Positions 36,376 through 45,920 of a stretch of DNA of 64,000 bases are shown here, piece by piece; position 1 is the first letter of the stretch; each line of letters begins with the position of its first letter. The DNA comes from Acidobacteriota bacterium (GTDB taxonomy: Bacteria; Acidobacteriota; Blastocatellia; Chloracidobacteriales; JADJPF01), in NCBI GenBank assembly GCA_016213785.1, contig JACQZQ010000003.1:100792-164791 (forward strand). Direction: 5' to 3'. The position numbers and the translations under genes are program-made. The notes beneath the pieces are model-generated. The model had not been told where the DNA came from, searched no databases, and saw only the letters and a list, made by a program, of their open reading frames with translations.

Positions 36376-37821
36376 ATGCATCGATACTTGATCGCCCTGT
36401 TGTTTTTGCTAGTTTTTTCACACCCGGTTTTTGCACAAAAAGATTTTTCTTTAAGTTTGTCACCACAAAATCAAACCTTAAATGCGGGAAGACAAACAAC
36501 TTTTACTGTTACTGCTCAACCTATTAATGGGTTTCGTAAACCTGTTAATTTAACAGTAACCACTTCACCATCTTCGCCAGATGTAACAGCAACTTTAAGT
36601 AACACAACAATTAATCCTGGTTCTAGTGCAACAATTACTGTAACTACTTCAGCCTTAGCTAATGCTCAAAATGTTTCAATTCTTGTGACTGGTGTAGGAA
36701 AAAACAAAACTAGAACAGCAAGCGGCAGTTTAGCTATTAATGTTCCACAATTTAATTTAACCGTTACACCACCCAATATAATTGTACTTCAAGGTGATCC
36801 AATTAATTTTACTATCACAACTCAAGGTGAACAGGATTTTGCTAGACCTGTATCCTTAAGCGTACTTACTACGCCAAACATTCCAACTCAGCTTTCTAAA
36901 CAAACCCTTTCAGCTCCTTCTGATAGCGCTACTTTACAATTTCCTGCTACTACAACTCCTATAGGTGCTTACAATGTGCTGGTTATTGCAACTGCTGGTC
37001 AAATACAGCGAACAGCCTCAGTTGCTTTATCTGTAATGCCTAGACCTGGTGGTGGAAATACGCCTCAAGCTTTAGTACAACTTGTTCCAGGCTCAGTAGT
37101 TTCTCGTGCTAATAATCAAGGTAAGTTACAAGTAACAGGGCTTGTTAGAAATAATGGTACAGCCGATGCTGCTTTTGTTAGAGTTACGCTAAGGGTTTTT
37201 GATAAGACAAATAATAACCTAGAAACAGATAGTACATTTATTAATGGATTTTCTGCGATTACTTCTACAGGAGTATTTACTCAAACTACTCTTGCACAAG
37301 GTCGCTCGGCTAGTTTTAATAGGACTTTTGATTTACCCTTTCTTTCAGAAGCACTTAGAGTTGAAATAGGTATAGACTTTATGACAGACTCGCTTACCAA
37401 TGCTAGAGCAAACCTAGTTATAGATAGGCTAACAAGGTCGCTTAATAGTTTAAGAGGCTCAGATTTTAGCGTAGTGGTGCGTAATAGTGGTACTGTAGCT
37501 GCTCGTGCTCCACAAATAATAGTAGAAAGTTTTAATCGTGCTGATCAGGTTTTTGATGTAACTATTGCTGGAGTTGGAGATTTATCTGATACTGTTGCAG
37601 CAGGTCAAACTAGGACTTTTAATTTTACTAATAACGAAACAGATTTTGATATAACTAGAGTAAATACCCAACATGCAGTTTGGGTTGATGGAACTACTGC
37701 AACCACTATTGTTTCCCAACCCATAGAAGGGCTTTTTGGCAAGGATTTAGAAGATAAGCGTAATGAAACTTTTGAAATGCAACGCCTAACCCATCTTTTA
37801 AGACTTGAATTAAATAAGTAA
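36376..37821 (+). CDS. Secreted Ig-like / CARDB-like protein
   Basis: A 481-residue exported protein. The start is the ATG at 36376 because AGGAGG sits 4 bases before it and a clean signal peptide follows (LIALLFLLVFSHPVFAQ); the longer frame from TTG 36328 would bury the signal. The mature part has two similar Ig-like domains (about residues 22-120 and 121-212; FSLSLSPQNQTLNAGRQTTF and FNLTVTPPNIIVLQGDPINF), then two CARDB-like beta-sandwich modules (about 225-340 and 345-460). It probably binds other surface molecules; no catalytic motif is visible. A strong hairpin follows the stop. Confidence 0.85.
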   Translation: MHRYLIALLFLLVFSHPVFAQKDFSLSLSPQNQTLNAGRQTTFTVTAQPINGFRKPVNLTVTTSPSSPDVTATLSNTTINPGSSATITVTTSALANAQNVSILVTGVGKNKTRTASGSLAINVPQFNLTVTPPNIIVLQGDPINFTITTQGEQDFARPVSLSVLTTPNIPTQLSKQTLSAPSDSATLQFPATTTPIGAYNVLVIATAGQIQRTASVALSVMPRPGGGNTPQALVQLVPGSVVSRANNQGKLQVTGLVRNNGTADAAFVRVTLRVFDKTNNNLETDSTFINGFSAITSTGVFTQTTLAQGRSASFNRTFDLPFLSEALRVEIGIDFMTDSLTNARANLVIDRLTRSLNSLRGSDFSVVVRNSGTVAARAPQIIVESFNRADQVFDVTIAGVGDLSDTVAAGQTRTFNFTNNETDFDITRVNTQHAVWVDGTTATTIVSQPIEGLFGKDLEDKRNETFEMQRLTHLLRLELNK

Positions 37822-37828
37822 TTATGGT

Positions 37829-37858
37829 AATGGTAGCTAAGTAAGCTTAGCTACCATT
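37829..37858. terminator. Strong intergenic hairpin
   Basis: A perfect 13-bp stem (37829-37841 with 37846-37858; AATGGTAGCTAAG arm) with a 4-base loop, 8 bases after the Ig-like gene stop. The sequence after it is T-rich but not a clean T-run, so termination may be partial before the TonB-type gene. Confidence 0.65.
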
Positions 37859-37915
37859 GCTTATGCTTTCGTTAAGAGACTTAACTTAAACTTGACTTTA
37901 GGGGAAGTTAATATA

Positions 37916-38488
37916 ATGGGAAGCCGTATAGCCTTATTTTTATTAATAATTTTTCTTTTCGCTTTAACAAACTTTGCCCAAACCATTACCTCAGTAATTA
38001 ATGGCACGGTTAAGGATGATTTTGGCCGACCAATAATGGATGCTACTGTTACAGTAAAAGATGAAGAAGGCCAAGTAATTTCTACTGTAAAAACAGATAA
38101 AGAAGGCAAATATCAAGTTGCTGATTTAGCTACAGGTAGCTATAAACTACTAGTTGAAAGTGAGGGGTTAAAATCAGAAGAAATAACTGATATTAGGCTT
38201 ACTGTTGCTGCTGAACAAAGTTTTGACTTAAAGCTAAAAACCAGCCTAGAAGGTAAAGCTATAAAAAAAGTACCAGCCGTTTATCCAGAAGTTGCTCGTG
38301 TAACTCAACAACAGGGAAGAGTTGTAGTTGGTATTTTAGTAAAACCGGATGGTTCAGTTGATAAAGTTCTATTTTTAAGTGGAAATGCAGTATTTAAATC
38401 AGCCGCTTTAGAAGCCGCACAAAAATGGACTTTTCAAAAAAGCCCTAATGGTCTTTCTGGTCGTATTGCTTTTAATTTTAAGAACTAA
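37916..38488 (+). CDS. Exported carboxypeptidase-regulatory-like / TonB C-terminal domain protein
   Basis: A 190-residue protein. The ATG at 37916 with GGGGAAG about 8 bases before it and an N-terminal hydrophobic segment (ALFLLIIFLFALTNFAQ) is preferred over the upstream TTG. Residues of about 25-95 are a carboxypeptidase-regulatory-like beta domain (GTVKDDFGRPIMDATVTVKD). Residues of about 105-190 are a TonB C-terminal domain (YPEVARVTQQQGRVVVGILV, WTFQKSP). The Pro-rich spacer of classical TonB is missing. TonB C-terminal domains engage outer-membrane receptors; whether this one transduces energy or is a free adaptor is unclear. It is convergent with the large sensor kinase. Confidence 0.85.
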   Translation: MGSRIALFLLIIFLFALTNFAQTITSVINGTVKDDFGRPIMDATVTVKDEEGQVISTVKTDKEGKYQVADLATGSYKLLVESEGLKSEEITDIRLTVAAEQSFDLKLKTSLEGKAIKKVPAVYPEVARVTQQQGRVVVGILVKPDGSVDKVLFLSGNAVFKSAALEAAQKWTFQKSPNGLSGRIAFNFKN

Positions 38489-38507
38489 ATCTAAATAGCT
38501 TATTGTT

Positions 38508-41500
38508 CTATTGTTCAATAATAACAGTATCAGTCTTTTCTAAAGAATTGTAATAAAATGGGTTATTTACCCAATTAAGTTTAATCTTAAAGCAACTACC
38601 TTTTCCTCTACCTTCTGATTCTACCCAAATTTGACCTCCATGAGCTTCTACATAGCTTTTAACAATTGCTAAACCAAGCCCTGCACCACGAGCACCAAAT
38701 TCATATTTACCAGATTTATGATGCATTGCGTCATGACATGTGAAAAATTTATCAAAAATATGTTCTTTATCTATTTTATCTATTCCTATTCCATCATCGC
38801 TAACTTTTATCAAAATACTATCTCCTTCTTTAGTTGCCTCTATTTGTATTTGGCCTCCATCATGGGTAAATTTAATAGCATTTTGTAAAAGGTTAAGTAT
38901 TACAAGGCGAAGTTTTTCTTGGTCAGCTAAAACTACTAGATTTTGGTTGGGGATTTGTAAAGTAATTTTTAATTTTCTTTTTTCAATAAATGGGGTTACT
39001 TCAGCTAAAATATCATCTATCAATGTTTTTAGATCAAATTTAGTGAGTTTTAATATAATTCGTCGCTCTTCAATCCTAAGCATTTCTAAAATATCATTAA
39101 CAATATTAATTAATCGGTCAATAGTCCTTTGACAAACTTGTAGAGAGCGTTTTTGTGAGGCTGATAATTGTTCTGATTGAACTTCTAATAAAATCTCATG
39201 ATAGCCTTTTAGTACAGTTAAAGGGGTACGCATTTCATGAGAAGTTACTACCATAAAGTTAGTTTTTAACTCATTGACTTCTTTAAGCTTATCATTTAAT
39301 TCTTGTAATCTGCGATTAACTTCTTGTTCGTTACTATAAAGCTTTTCTATTTCTTTAAGCGATTCTACAATCATTAGATTTTTTTCCTCTAATGACCCAT
39401 AAAGCTCAGCATTCTCAATAGCAATAGCTGCTTGTTCAGCAAGAGATTCTAACAAGCGAGAATCTGCTTCAGTATATGAAACCCGATTAGCTGGTAGGCG
39501 GATATCTAAAACACCTATTACCTTTCTATCACGATTAAGAATAGGAACATCCATAAGACCACGTAAGCCATATTTTTTTGCTAAATCTGGGTAAATTACT
39601 CTGGTATCCATATTTATATCATTAACAATAATTGGCGTACCTGTGGCTGCTACTATTCCTGCTATTCCTTGATTAATAGGAAAAGATACAGATGTTTTTT
39701 CCCAAACATTTTTATTCCATAAATATTCAAAAACAACTTTATTTTCTTTAATTAATGCTATTCCGCCAGGTTCACCATCAATTAAAGTTGCACTTTCGGC
39801 TACAATGCTTTGCAGTACTGTTTGTAGGTCTAGTTTTGAGTTAATAACCCGAATACTTTCTAGTAATTGAGTTAAACTTTCTAAACGTTGATTATGGTGA
39901 TATTTAAGGCTAGCAACACGCCAAGAATAAATGCCTATGATAAAAGCTAATGTAAAAAGTAGTCCAGAGAGTCTAAACCACCAAGTTTGCCAGTAGGGTA
40001 AGCGAATTTCTAATAGTAGAATTTGAGGCTCGCTCCAAAGCCCTGAGCTAGAACGGGCTTTTACCAAAAAACGATAATCTCCAGCAGGTAAATTTGTAAA
40101 ACGTATAACACGATCTTGTGTAAGGTTTGACCAATCTTTTTCAAATCCTTCTAGAAAATATTTATAACGAACTTGATTCTCATCTGTAAAAGATAGTCCT
40201 ACATATTCAAATGAAACGGTATTTTGATTATAAGCTAAAGAAATTTTACTAGTAGGGTGTATTAGGTTATCTTCTAGTCTTACACCATTAATATAAACTT
40301 TAGGAGGTAGGGAAAAAACAGATTCTTTAACTTTTAAGTAACGTGATGCACCTTCAGTTGTACCAAACCAAATACTTTTATCTTTTCGTCTTAGAAAAGT
40401 TCCTAGTGAAACATCATCGCTAATTAGGCCATCTTTAACTGTGTAGTTTCTAAATGATTTGCCATTAAAAGTTGATAAACCTCCTGATGTTCCAACCCAA
40501 AGTAGACCATCGTTACTAGTAATAGTACGAATAAAATTACTTATTAATCCTTCGCTAGTTGTGTAGGTTTGAAAAGACTTTCCATCAAATTTAGCTAAAC
40601 CTCTAGCAGTTCCTACCCATAAATTTTTTTCTTCATCTTCATAAGCACAGGTAACTAAATTATCAGGAAGACCATTTTGGCGAGTGTAATTAGTAAAATT
40701 CCTACCGTCAAAACGAGTTAACCCTCGATAAGTACAAATCCATAAATTCCCGTCTTTATCTGAGGCAAAGGAGTTTATTTGATTATAAGCTAGCCCATTT
40801 TCCTCAGAATAACGAGTAAATTTATTTCCATCATAAGAAAAAATACCATTGCTTCCAGACCAATTTGAGCCAAACCAGATTTTCCCATCCTTGTTCTCAA
40901 TAATGGCTGTAATACGGTTTTGCTCTCCTATTTCTGATAATGGAAATTGCTTAAAGCTATTACCAGCATAATAGCTAGCACCTTGATGTCCAACTGTCCA
41001 GACTCTATCTTTACTATCAACTAAGAGTGCCCAAATTTCATTATCCTGTAGACCTACTTGAGTAGTAAAATGTTTAACTTTCCCATTTTTATCTAAGCTA
41101 AAGAGTCCATTGCTAATAGAAGAGAACCATAATGTTTCATCTGAAGATTCTTGGACTCCTGTTATTAAACCATCTAAGCCTAGAGTTTTAGTGTAATTAG
41201 CAAACAACTCATTACCAAACCTAAAAGCACCATTCCACATAGTGCCGCCCCAAATATTACCTTCGTAATCTTCAAAAAGGGTGATTAGGTAATTATCAGG
41301 TAAACCAGTATTACGATTAAAAACCGTTATTTTGTCTTCTTCTATTCTGCTGATTCCGCCACCATAAGTAGCAAACCATATACGGTTATGATGATCTACT
41401 AAAACTCCGCTTCCTCTTTCACTTGCTAAACCTTCATTTGTTTTATAACAACGAAAGGTTTTTCCATTAAAACTACAAACTCCTTTACCTGTAGCAATCC

Positions 41501-42143
41501 AAACATTATTGTTAGCATCAAGCGCTAAACCAAAAATATTTAGGTCTGATAAACCTTCATTAATTCCAAAGACTGTAAACTTATTATTTTCAAATTTAAC
41601 TAAACCATTTCCGCGAATACCAATCCAGATTGTGCCAGCTTTATCTTCTAGCAAAGCCCCAACAAGTCCAGGAGGAAGCCCTTGCTCTTTACCATAATTA
41701 GTAAAAGTTTTGCCATCATATTTACTTAATCCTTTAGCAGTACCAAACCAAAGTAAGCCGTCACGGGTTTGTAGTCCAGAGCGAGTTTCATTATCTGCAA
41801 GGCCATTAGCAATAGTGAAATTAGTAAAAGATTTTCCATCAAAACGGCTAAGACCTCCTCTGGTCATTAGCCAAAGGTTTTTTTGATTATCTTGAATTAT
41901 TCCTCGGACAATTGGGTTAACTAGACCCTGTTGAGTATCAAAAGTTTTGTAACTAACTCCATCATAACGGCATAGACCGCCTTCTGTACCAAACCAAATA
42001 TAGCCAAGATGATCTTGAAAAACGCTATAAACTTGGTTATTTGGTAGCCCACTAGTTGAATTGTATATCTTAAATCTATATGTTTGAGCATTTGCTATAA
42101 GGCTAAGTAATAAACATAAGAGGGCAGCTAAGATATATCGCAT
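38508..42143 (-). CDS. Hybrid beta-propeller sensor histidine kinase with GAF domain
   Basis: A 1211-residue protein. A signal/anchor is followed by about 600 residues of two-component-regulator propeller repeats (about 12-14 units; GLVNPIVRGIIQDNQKNLWL type) and a Y_Y_Y domain at about 620-710 (YKYFLEGFEKDWSNLTQDR). A membrane helix lies near 720-740. A GAF domain follows (about 770-920), then a coiled coil and a histidine kinase: H-box SHEMRTPLTVLKG with His969, N-box LLQNAIKFTHDGG and G-boxes DDGIGIDK and GAGLGLAIVKSYVEAHGG. There is no receiver domain or cognate response regulator nearby. Such propeller sensors often detect polysaccharide fragments in Bacteroidetes; the ligand here is unknown. 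The GAF insertion suggests a second, cytoplasmic signal. Confidence 0.93.
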   Translation of the reverse strand: MRYILAALLCLLLSLIANAQTYRFKIYNSTSGLPNNQVYSVFQDHLGYIWFGTEGGLCRYDGVSYKTFDTQQGLVNPIVRGIIQDNQKNLWLMTRGGLSRFDGKSFTNFTIANGLADNETRSGLQTRDGLLWFGTAKGLSKYDGKTFTNYGKEQGLPPGLVGALLEDKAGTIWIGIRGNGLVKFENNKFTVFGINEGLSDLNIFGLALDANNNVWIATGKGVCSFNGKTFRCYKTNEGLASERGSGVLVDHHNRIWFATYGGGISRIEEDKITVFNRNTGLPDNYLITLFEDYEGNIWGGTMWNGAFRFGNELFANYTKTLGLDGLITGVQESSDETLWFSSISNGLFSLDKNGKVKHFTTQVGLQDNEIWALLVDSKDRVWTVGHQGASYYAGNSFKQFPLSEIGEQNRITAIIENKDGKIWFGSNWSGSNGIFSYDGNKFTRYSEENGLAYNQINSFASDKDGNLWICTYRGLTRFDGRNFTNYTRQNGLPDNLVTCAYEDEEKNLWVGTARGLAKFDGKSFQTYTTSEGLISNFIRTITSNDGLLWVGTSGGLSTFNGKSFRNYTVKDGLISDDVSLGTFLRRKDKSIWFGTTEGASRYLKVKESVFSLPPKVYINGVRLEDNLIHPTSKISLAYNQNTVSFEYVGLSFTDENQVRYKYFLEGFEKDWSNLTQDRVIRFTNLPAGDYRFLVKARSSSGLWSEPQILLLEIRLPYWQTWWFRLSGLLFTLAFIIGIYSWRVASLKYHHNQRLESLTQLLESIRVINSKLDLQTVLQSIVAESATLIDGEPGGIALIKENKVVFEYLWNKNVWEKTSVSFPINQGIAGIVAATGTPIIVNDINMDTRVIYPDLAKKYGLRGLMDVPILNRDRKVIGVLDIRLPANRVSYTEADSRLLESLAEQAAIAIENAELYGSLEEKNLMIVESLKEIEKLYSNEQEVNRRLQELNDKLKEVNELKTNFMVVTSHEMRTPLTVLKGYHEILLEVQSEQLSASQKRSLQVCQRTIDRLINIVNDILEMLRIEERRIILKLTKFDLKTLIDDILAEVTPFIEKRKLKITLQIPNQNLVVLADQEKLRLVILNLLQNAIKFTHDGGQIQIEATKEGDSILIKVSDDGIGIDKIDKEHIFDKFFTCHDAMHHKSGKYEFGARGAGLGLAIVKSYVEAHGGQIWVESEGRGKGSCFKIKLNWVNNPFYYNSLEKTDTVIIEQ

Positions 42144-42182
42144 AATTTTATTTTGTGAGTTATTTATTATTTATAAATCGTT

Positions 42183-42737
42183 TTATTTTTCTTCAAGTTT
42201 GGAAACTCTAATATGTACTCCAGTAACAATATTAGCTAAATTGTTTATAGTATTCTTTATCACTTCACGATCAGCTTCGGCTTTTGCTTCTAAGCGACCG
42301 ATATTATCACGCGTTTCTTGTCGGTCTTTTTCAGCTTGAGCACGCCATTCTTGTCGGTCTTTTTCGGCTTGAGCACGCCATTCTTGTCGGTCTTTTTCGG
42401 CTTGAGCACGTATTTCTTGCCGGTCTTTTTCAGCTTGAAACTCAAACTTAGCTAATGAATTTTTTGTTGTTTGATGGTCTGCTTCCATTTGTACTATTAA
42501 ATTAGTAGCAATACTTGTTAGTGTTTGTATTTCTATTTCATGTTTAGCTTGTTGTTCTAAGAGAGTTTCAAATCTATTTTTTATTCTAATATCTTGTTCG
42601 GCTTGTTGCTTTTGGAGTTCGGCAACTTCAAGCGCAATTTTGGTATGTTGTTTTTGGAGTTCAGCGACTTCTGTTGCAGCTTTAGCTTGTTGTTCTAAGA
42701 TAAATTGGATTGTTTTTTCTATTTGTTCATCTGTCAT
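42183..42737 (-). CDS. Hendecad-repeat coiled-coil protein
   Basis: A 184-residue soluble protein that is essentially one coiled coil. The first half has Glu/Gln/Lys-rich heptads (VAELQKQHTKIALEVAELQK). Residues of about 97-140 are 11-residue repeats AEKDRQE(I/W/T)RAQ, encoded by 33-bp DNA repeats. Hendecads usually form right-handed or unwound coiled coils. No enzymatic motif is visible. It lies 46 bases downstream of the secreted repeat gene and upstream of the sensor kinase on the same strand. Its function is unknown. Confidence 0.8.
   Translation of the reverse strand: MTDEQIEKTIQFILEQQAKAATEVAELQKQHTKIALEVAELQKQQAEQDIRIKNRFETLLEQQAKHEIEIQTLTSIATNLIVQMEADHQTTKNSLAKFEFQAEKDRQEIRAQAEKDRQEWRAQAEKDRQEWRAQAEKDRQETRDNIGRLEAKAEADREVIKNTINNLANIVTGVHIRVSKLEEK
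42315..42446 (-). repeat. 33-bp in-frame tandem repeat (about 4 copies)
   Basis: Units begin at 42315, 42348, 42381 and 42414 and share TTCTTGTCGGTCTTTTTC with few mismatches. Each encodes eleven residues of the coiled coil (AEKDRQEWRAQ). Confidence 0.92.
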
Positions 42738-42783
42738 ATATTTCCTTTAATTTTAGAACTTATACTAGTATAACTTTAGTCTT

Positions 42784-44778
42784 TTATTTACTTGGCTTTA
42801 TCTTAAAAACTCCTGAAAGTCCTTCACCTGCGTTTCCTGCTGCATCTCTAGCTATAATTTTAATTAATGCTTGATTAATTTTCATGTTAGGAACAGGGAT
42901 TGTTAAGGATTGAATATTACCAGGAACATTCTGAGCAAAAGTAACAAAATTATTTCCATTATCTGGAGAAAACTGAAACTCATGAGAAAATACACCTCGA
43001 TTATCTGTTGAAGTAAAGGTAATAGTAAGCATTGTATTGCCTTTTAACTTATCTTTATTTTTAGGTGAAATAACTATCACAGTAGGGTTAATATTATCAG
43101 TTTCTATTGTAAATGGGCTAGATGTAGCTACTCCAATATTTCCACCTGCGTCAAGTGCTTGAATACGAATTACTGCTGTAGTTGTAGCTATATTAGGAAT
43201 AGTAAACTGAAATGATGTTGCAGTGCCTTGTAGCCCTAAAACTAATGGGTTAAAAGTTTCTCCATTGATAGCTAGTAAAATATTTATAGAAACTATGCCA
43301 ACATCATCGGTAGCATTAAAACTTAGTATAAATGGAGAGTTACTATTTAGTTTTTGCCCTGGAGAAAGATTATTAATTTTAACAGTAGGAACAACCTTGT
43401 CATTATTACCTGGCACTCCAACAACAAAACTTATATTACTTATAGTCTGGTCTGTTTTTGGAGGCGAAAAGACCTTTTTTACCTGACTAGGTAAACCTGT
43501 TCCATTGTCTTTTAATAGCGCAACCCCAGAATCAATAACTTTATTTCCACTACTATCAAAGCTATTAAAAGCAAAAAGTGCTTGACCCTCAGAAAAATCT
43601 AAGCGGCTAATTGTTAATGCCGAACTACCTTTACCAAATGAGCCTATAACTCCTTGAAATTGAGGGGAACTTTCATAAAAAACTGTTGGAAGGGAATCAG
43701 CTTTTAAGTCTTTATCTTTGTCTGAATAAATAACTATTTGAGAAAGTTTAAGAAATACATCATTAATCCCATAAACAAAAAACTGAGTATCTCCCATTGA
43801 ATTTGTTACTGGGATAATAGAACTTGCAGTTGTAGGATTAAAATCATTTGCTGTTGGTAGTACAAAGATAGAAGGTTTATCAGGTACACTATCATTATTA
43901 GTATCAGTAAATACCATTATTGCCCCCATAAGTTGGGTAACACCAGCAAACTTAAATTTACTAGCTAAATTAGCATAAAGATTGCCATTATTATCTATGG
44001 CTAGTGCGCCAAACCCAAAATTTATTGTTTGGTTATTAAGTGTTGAATTTGCTGCTAATATGGTTACTTTATTTTTTCCATCAGGCACACCTGTTTCATT
44101 AGGAAGATAAGCTGTAATTGTATAGCTATCTTCTGGTGTAATATCAAATAAATCTTCGGAAAAGAATAAGCTAGCAACAATTAAAATATCACCTTTAGGA
44201 GAATTAACTATAGTAAGACCTATAGGTGTTCCTTTACCTGTGGAAAAGCTATTTTGTTTAGTTGCCTTAAAATCCTGTTTAGCATTGTCAGTAATTATAA
44301 TTTGACCATTTTGCTTATTTACACCATCAGCAGCAACAATACCAAGATATATTTTACCGCTCTTTTTGCTTATAGTCATTGCGCTAGTAGTTTCATTAGC
44401 AGGATCATCAGAAGCAATAAAAGTATCGCTAATATCAGGAACCCTATCTCCATTAGTATCAGCAGCAACTATTACACTACTACTAGTATCAAGACCAAAA
44501 AAAGACACATTACTTAGAGGTGTTCCGACAGGAATAGCTAAGGGTGAAATTAAATCCTTGTCTAAATTATTTTTTAAGGAAAGCTCAATAGCTCGCTCTT
44601 TATTTACAGGAAAAGCTGGTAATGCTTTTTGAGTAGTGATTTTGGTAGGTCTTTTTGCTTCTTTAGCTAAAATTTGTGGCTGATTAAATAAATTAACTAG
44701 AAAAAATACTGATAAACAAAAGAAAAGTTTAATAAATAGTTTATTACAAAACATGTTACTTAGCATATTAATTGACAT
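42784..44778 (-). CDS. Large secreted protein with Ig-like C-terminal domains
   Basis: A 664-residue protein with an N-terminal hydrophobic signal segment (LFIKLFFCLSVFFLVNLF). The first 450 residues are beta-rich with several Asp-rich, Ca-binding-like loops (ADTNGDRVPDISD, TDTNNDSVPDKP, DKDKDLKADSLP), suggesting a propeller-like structure. Two Ig-like domains follow (about 455-565 and 566-660; NATDDVGIVSINIL, TSTDNRGVFSHEFQFS). No catalytic motif or sorting tail is recognised. It is probably an extracellular or surface protein with calcium-stabilised repeats. The function is unknown. Confidence 0.78.
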   Translation of the reverse strand: MSINMLSNMFCNKLFIKLFFCLSVFFLVNLFNQPQILAKEAKRPTKITTQKALPAFPVNKERAIELSLKNNLDKDLISPLAIPVGTPLSNVSFFGLDTSSSVIVAADTNGDRVPDISDTFIASDDPANETTSAMTISKKSGKIYLGIVAADGVNKQNGQIIITDNAKQDFKATKQNSFSTGKGTPIGLTIVNSPKGDILIVASLFFSEDLFDITPEDSYTITAYLPNETGVPDGKNKVTILAANSTLNNQTINFGFGALAIDNNGNLYANLASKFKFAGVTQLMGAIMVFTDTNNDSVPDKPSIFVLPTANDFNPTTASSIIPVTNSMGDTQFFVYGINDVFLKLSQIVIYSDKDKDLKADSLPTVFYESSPQFQGVIGSFGKGSSALTISRLDFSEGQALFAFNSFDSSGNKVIDSGVALLKDNGTGLPSQVKKVFSPPKTDQTISNISFVVGVPGNNDKVVPTVKINNLSPGQKLNSNSPFILSFNATDDVGIVSINILLAINGETFNPLVLGLQGTATSFQFTIPNIATTTAVIRIQALDAGGNIGVATSSPFTIETDNINPTVIVISPKNKDKLKGNTMLTITFTSTDNRGVFSHEFQFSPDNGNNFVTFAQNVPGNIQSLTIPVPNMKINQALIKIIARDAAGNAGEGLSGVFKIKPSK

Positions 44779-44910
44779 AAAAAATCTCTATATTTAATTT
44801 AGAATTAAGGCTTAGAAAAAGTAGATTTTTTATCATAGCAAAGCTAAAAGCAAAAGACTTCTAAAATATAAGATATAAGCTAAAAGTTTTACTTAAGTGA
44901 ATAGAAATTT

Positions 44911-45882
44911 ATGACTTCAAAACTTTGGTATATGAATGCTGATTTTGAAATGGAATTAGCAAATCCTCCAACTTATAAATATTTATGTAGCCCTATTGTA
45001 GAAAAAATAAACAAACAACTTGCACCAAATCTACTTTGGTTAGCCGCCAAAGATGATAGCTTACTCTTGGAAAAACCTTGGTCAAAAGACATTGTAGAGC
45101 TAGCTAAAGAAAAAAAAGTAGACTTAATTTCTTTAGATTCTAAAGATAAATACCCTAATAAAGTTTTTACTCCCTGGGGATGGACACCAAGCGCTATTAC
45201 ATTAGGTAGTAAGCTAGAGACAATAATAAGCGCTCCAAATCTAGAATTAATTGCAAAAATCAATTCTAAGTTATTTAGTTTTCAGCTAGAGCAAGAATGG
45301 GGAATTGCTATGTCTAAGGCGGCTATAGCTAATAATTTTGAAGAGTTAAAAGAGATAGTGGCGAAAAGTTGTCCAAATCCAGAAGATAAGTGGGTAATTA
45401 AAAGCCCTATGGGAGTAGCAGCCAGAGAAAGAGTGTTAGGCCGAGGTGCTGAGTTAATAGGTGCTTCAGCCACTTGGTCAAAACGAAAATTTGAACTAGG
45501 GGAAAAATTGATTTTTCAGCCCTGGTTAGAAGTAATTCGAGAGTATGGCGTAACTTTTTATGTTTTGCCTAATGGAAAAATTGAAATATTTGGTATTAGC
45601 GACTTACAAACTAATGGTGCTGGTACGGGTACAGGCTATTTACTTGGTCGTAAAATAAGTAAAAATCGCCTACTTGAACTAGAAAAAATAGCAATCCAGG
45701 TTGGAGAAAGGTTATTTAATGAAGGTTATTGTGGGCCAGTTGGAGTTGATGCCCTAGAACATAGCAAAGGGCTACATCCATTACTTGAAATAAATGCTCG
45801 CTATACAATGGGTTTTGTTGCTGTAGCAGTTGAAAGAGCTTTAAAAATAACAGTCCCTACTTTATGGAAACCTAAAGGCTAA
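44911..45882 (+). CDS. ATP-grasp fold enzyme of unknown substrate
   Basis: A 323-residue soluble protein. The C-terminal half has the ATP-grasp pattern: WVIKSPMGVAARERVLGRG resembles the flexible phosphate-binding loop with a Lys, IFQPWLEVIREYGVTFYV is the next strand, and GPVGVDALEH with LLEINARYTMGF carries the acidic and Asn metal ligands. ATP-grasp enzymes ligate a carboxylate to an amine or thiol via an acylphosphate; the substrate cannot be inferred. It stands alone between a divergent secreted gene and a convergent crotonase gene. There is no clear ribosome-binding site. Confidence 0.78.
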   Translation: MTSKLWYMNADFEMELANPPTYKYLCSPIVEKINKQLAPNLLWLAAKDDSLLLEKPWSKDIVELAKEKKVDLISLDSKDKYPNKVFTPWGWTPSAITLGSKLETIISAPNLELIAKINSKLFSFQLEQEWGIAMSKAAIANNFEELKEIVAKSCPNPEDKWVIKSPMGVAARERVLGRGAELIGASATWSKRKFELGEKLIFQPWLEVIREYGVTFYVLPNGKIEIFGISDLQTNGAGTGTGYLLGRKISKNRLLELEKIAIQVGERLFNEGYCGPVGVDALEHSKGLHPLLEINARYTMGFVAVAVERALKITVPTLWKPKG

Positions 45883-45920
45883 TATAAGTTGAATTAAGTA
45901 TAGTTTTTATATACTAAAAT

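Noticed and set aside
42315..42446. Possible CRISPR-like array
   Set aside because: The 33-bp units are contiguous with no variable spacers and lie in frame in a coiled-coil gene.
44254..44632. Plus-strand frames opposite the secreted repeat gene
   Set aside because: They are overlapped by a long minus-strand gene with signal peptide and domain structure; shadow frames.
45890..45920. Weak hairpin between ATP-grasp and crotonase genes
   Set aside because: The stem is 6 bp of A/T only; too weak to call a terminator.
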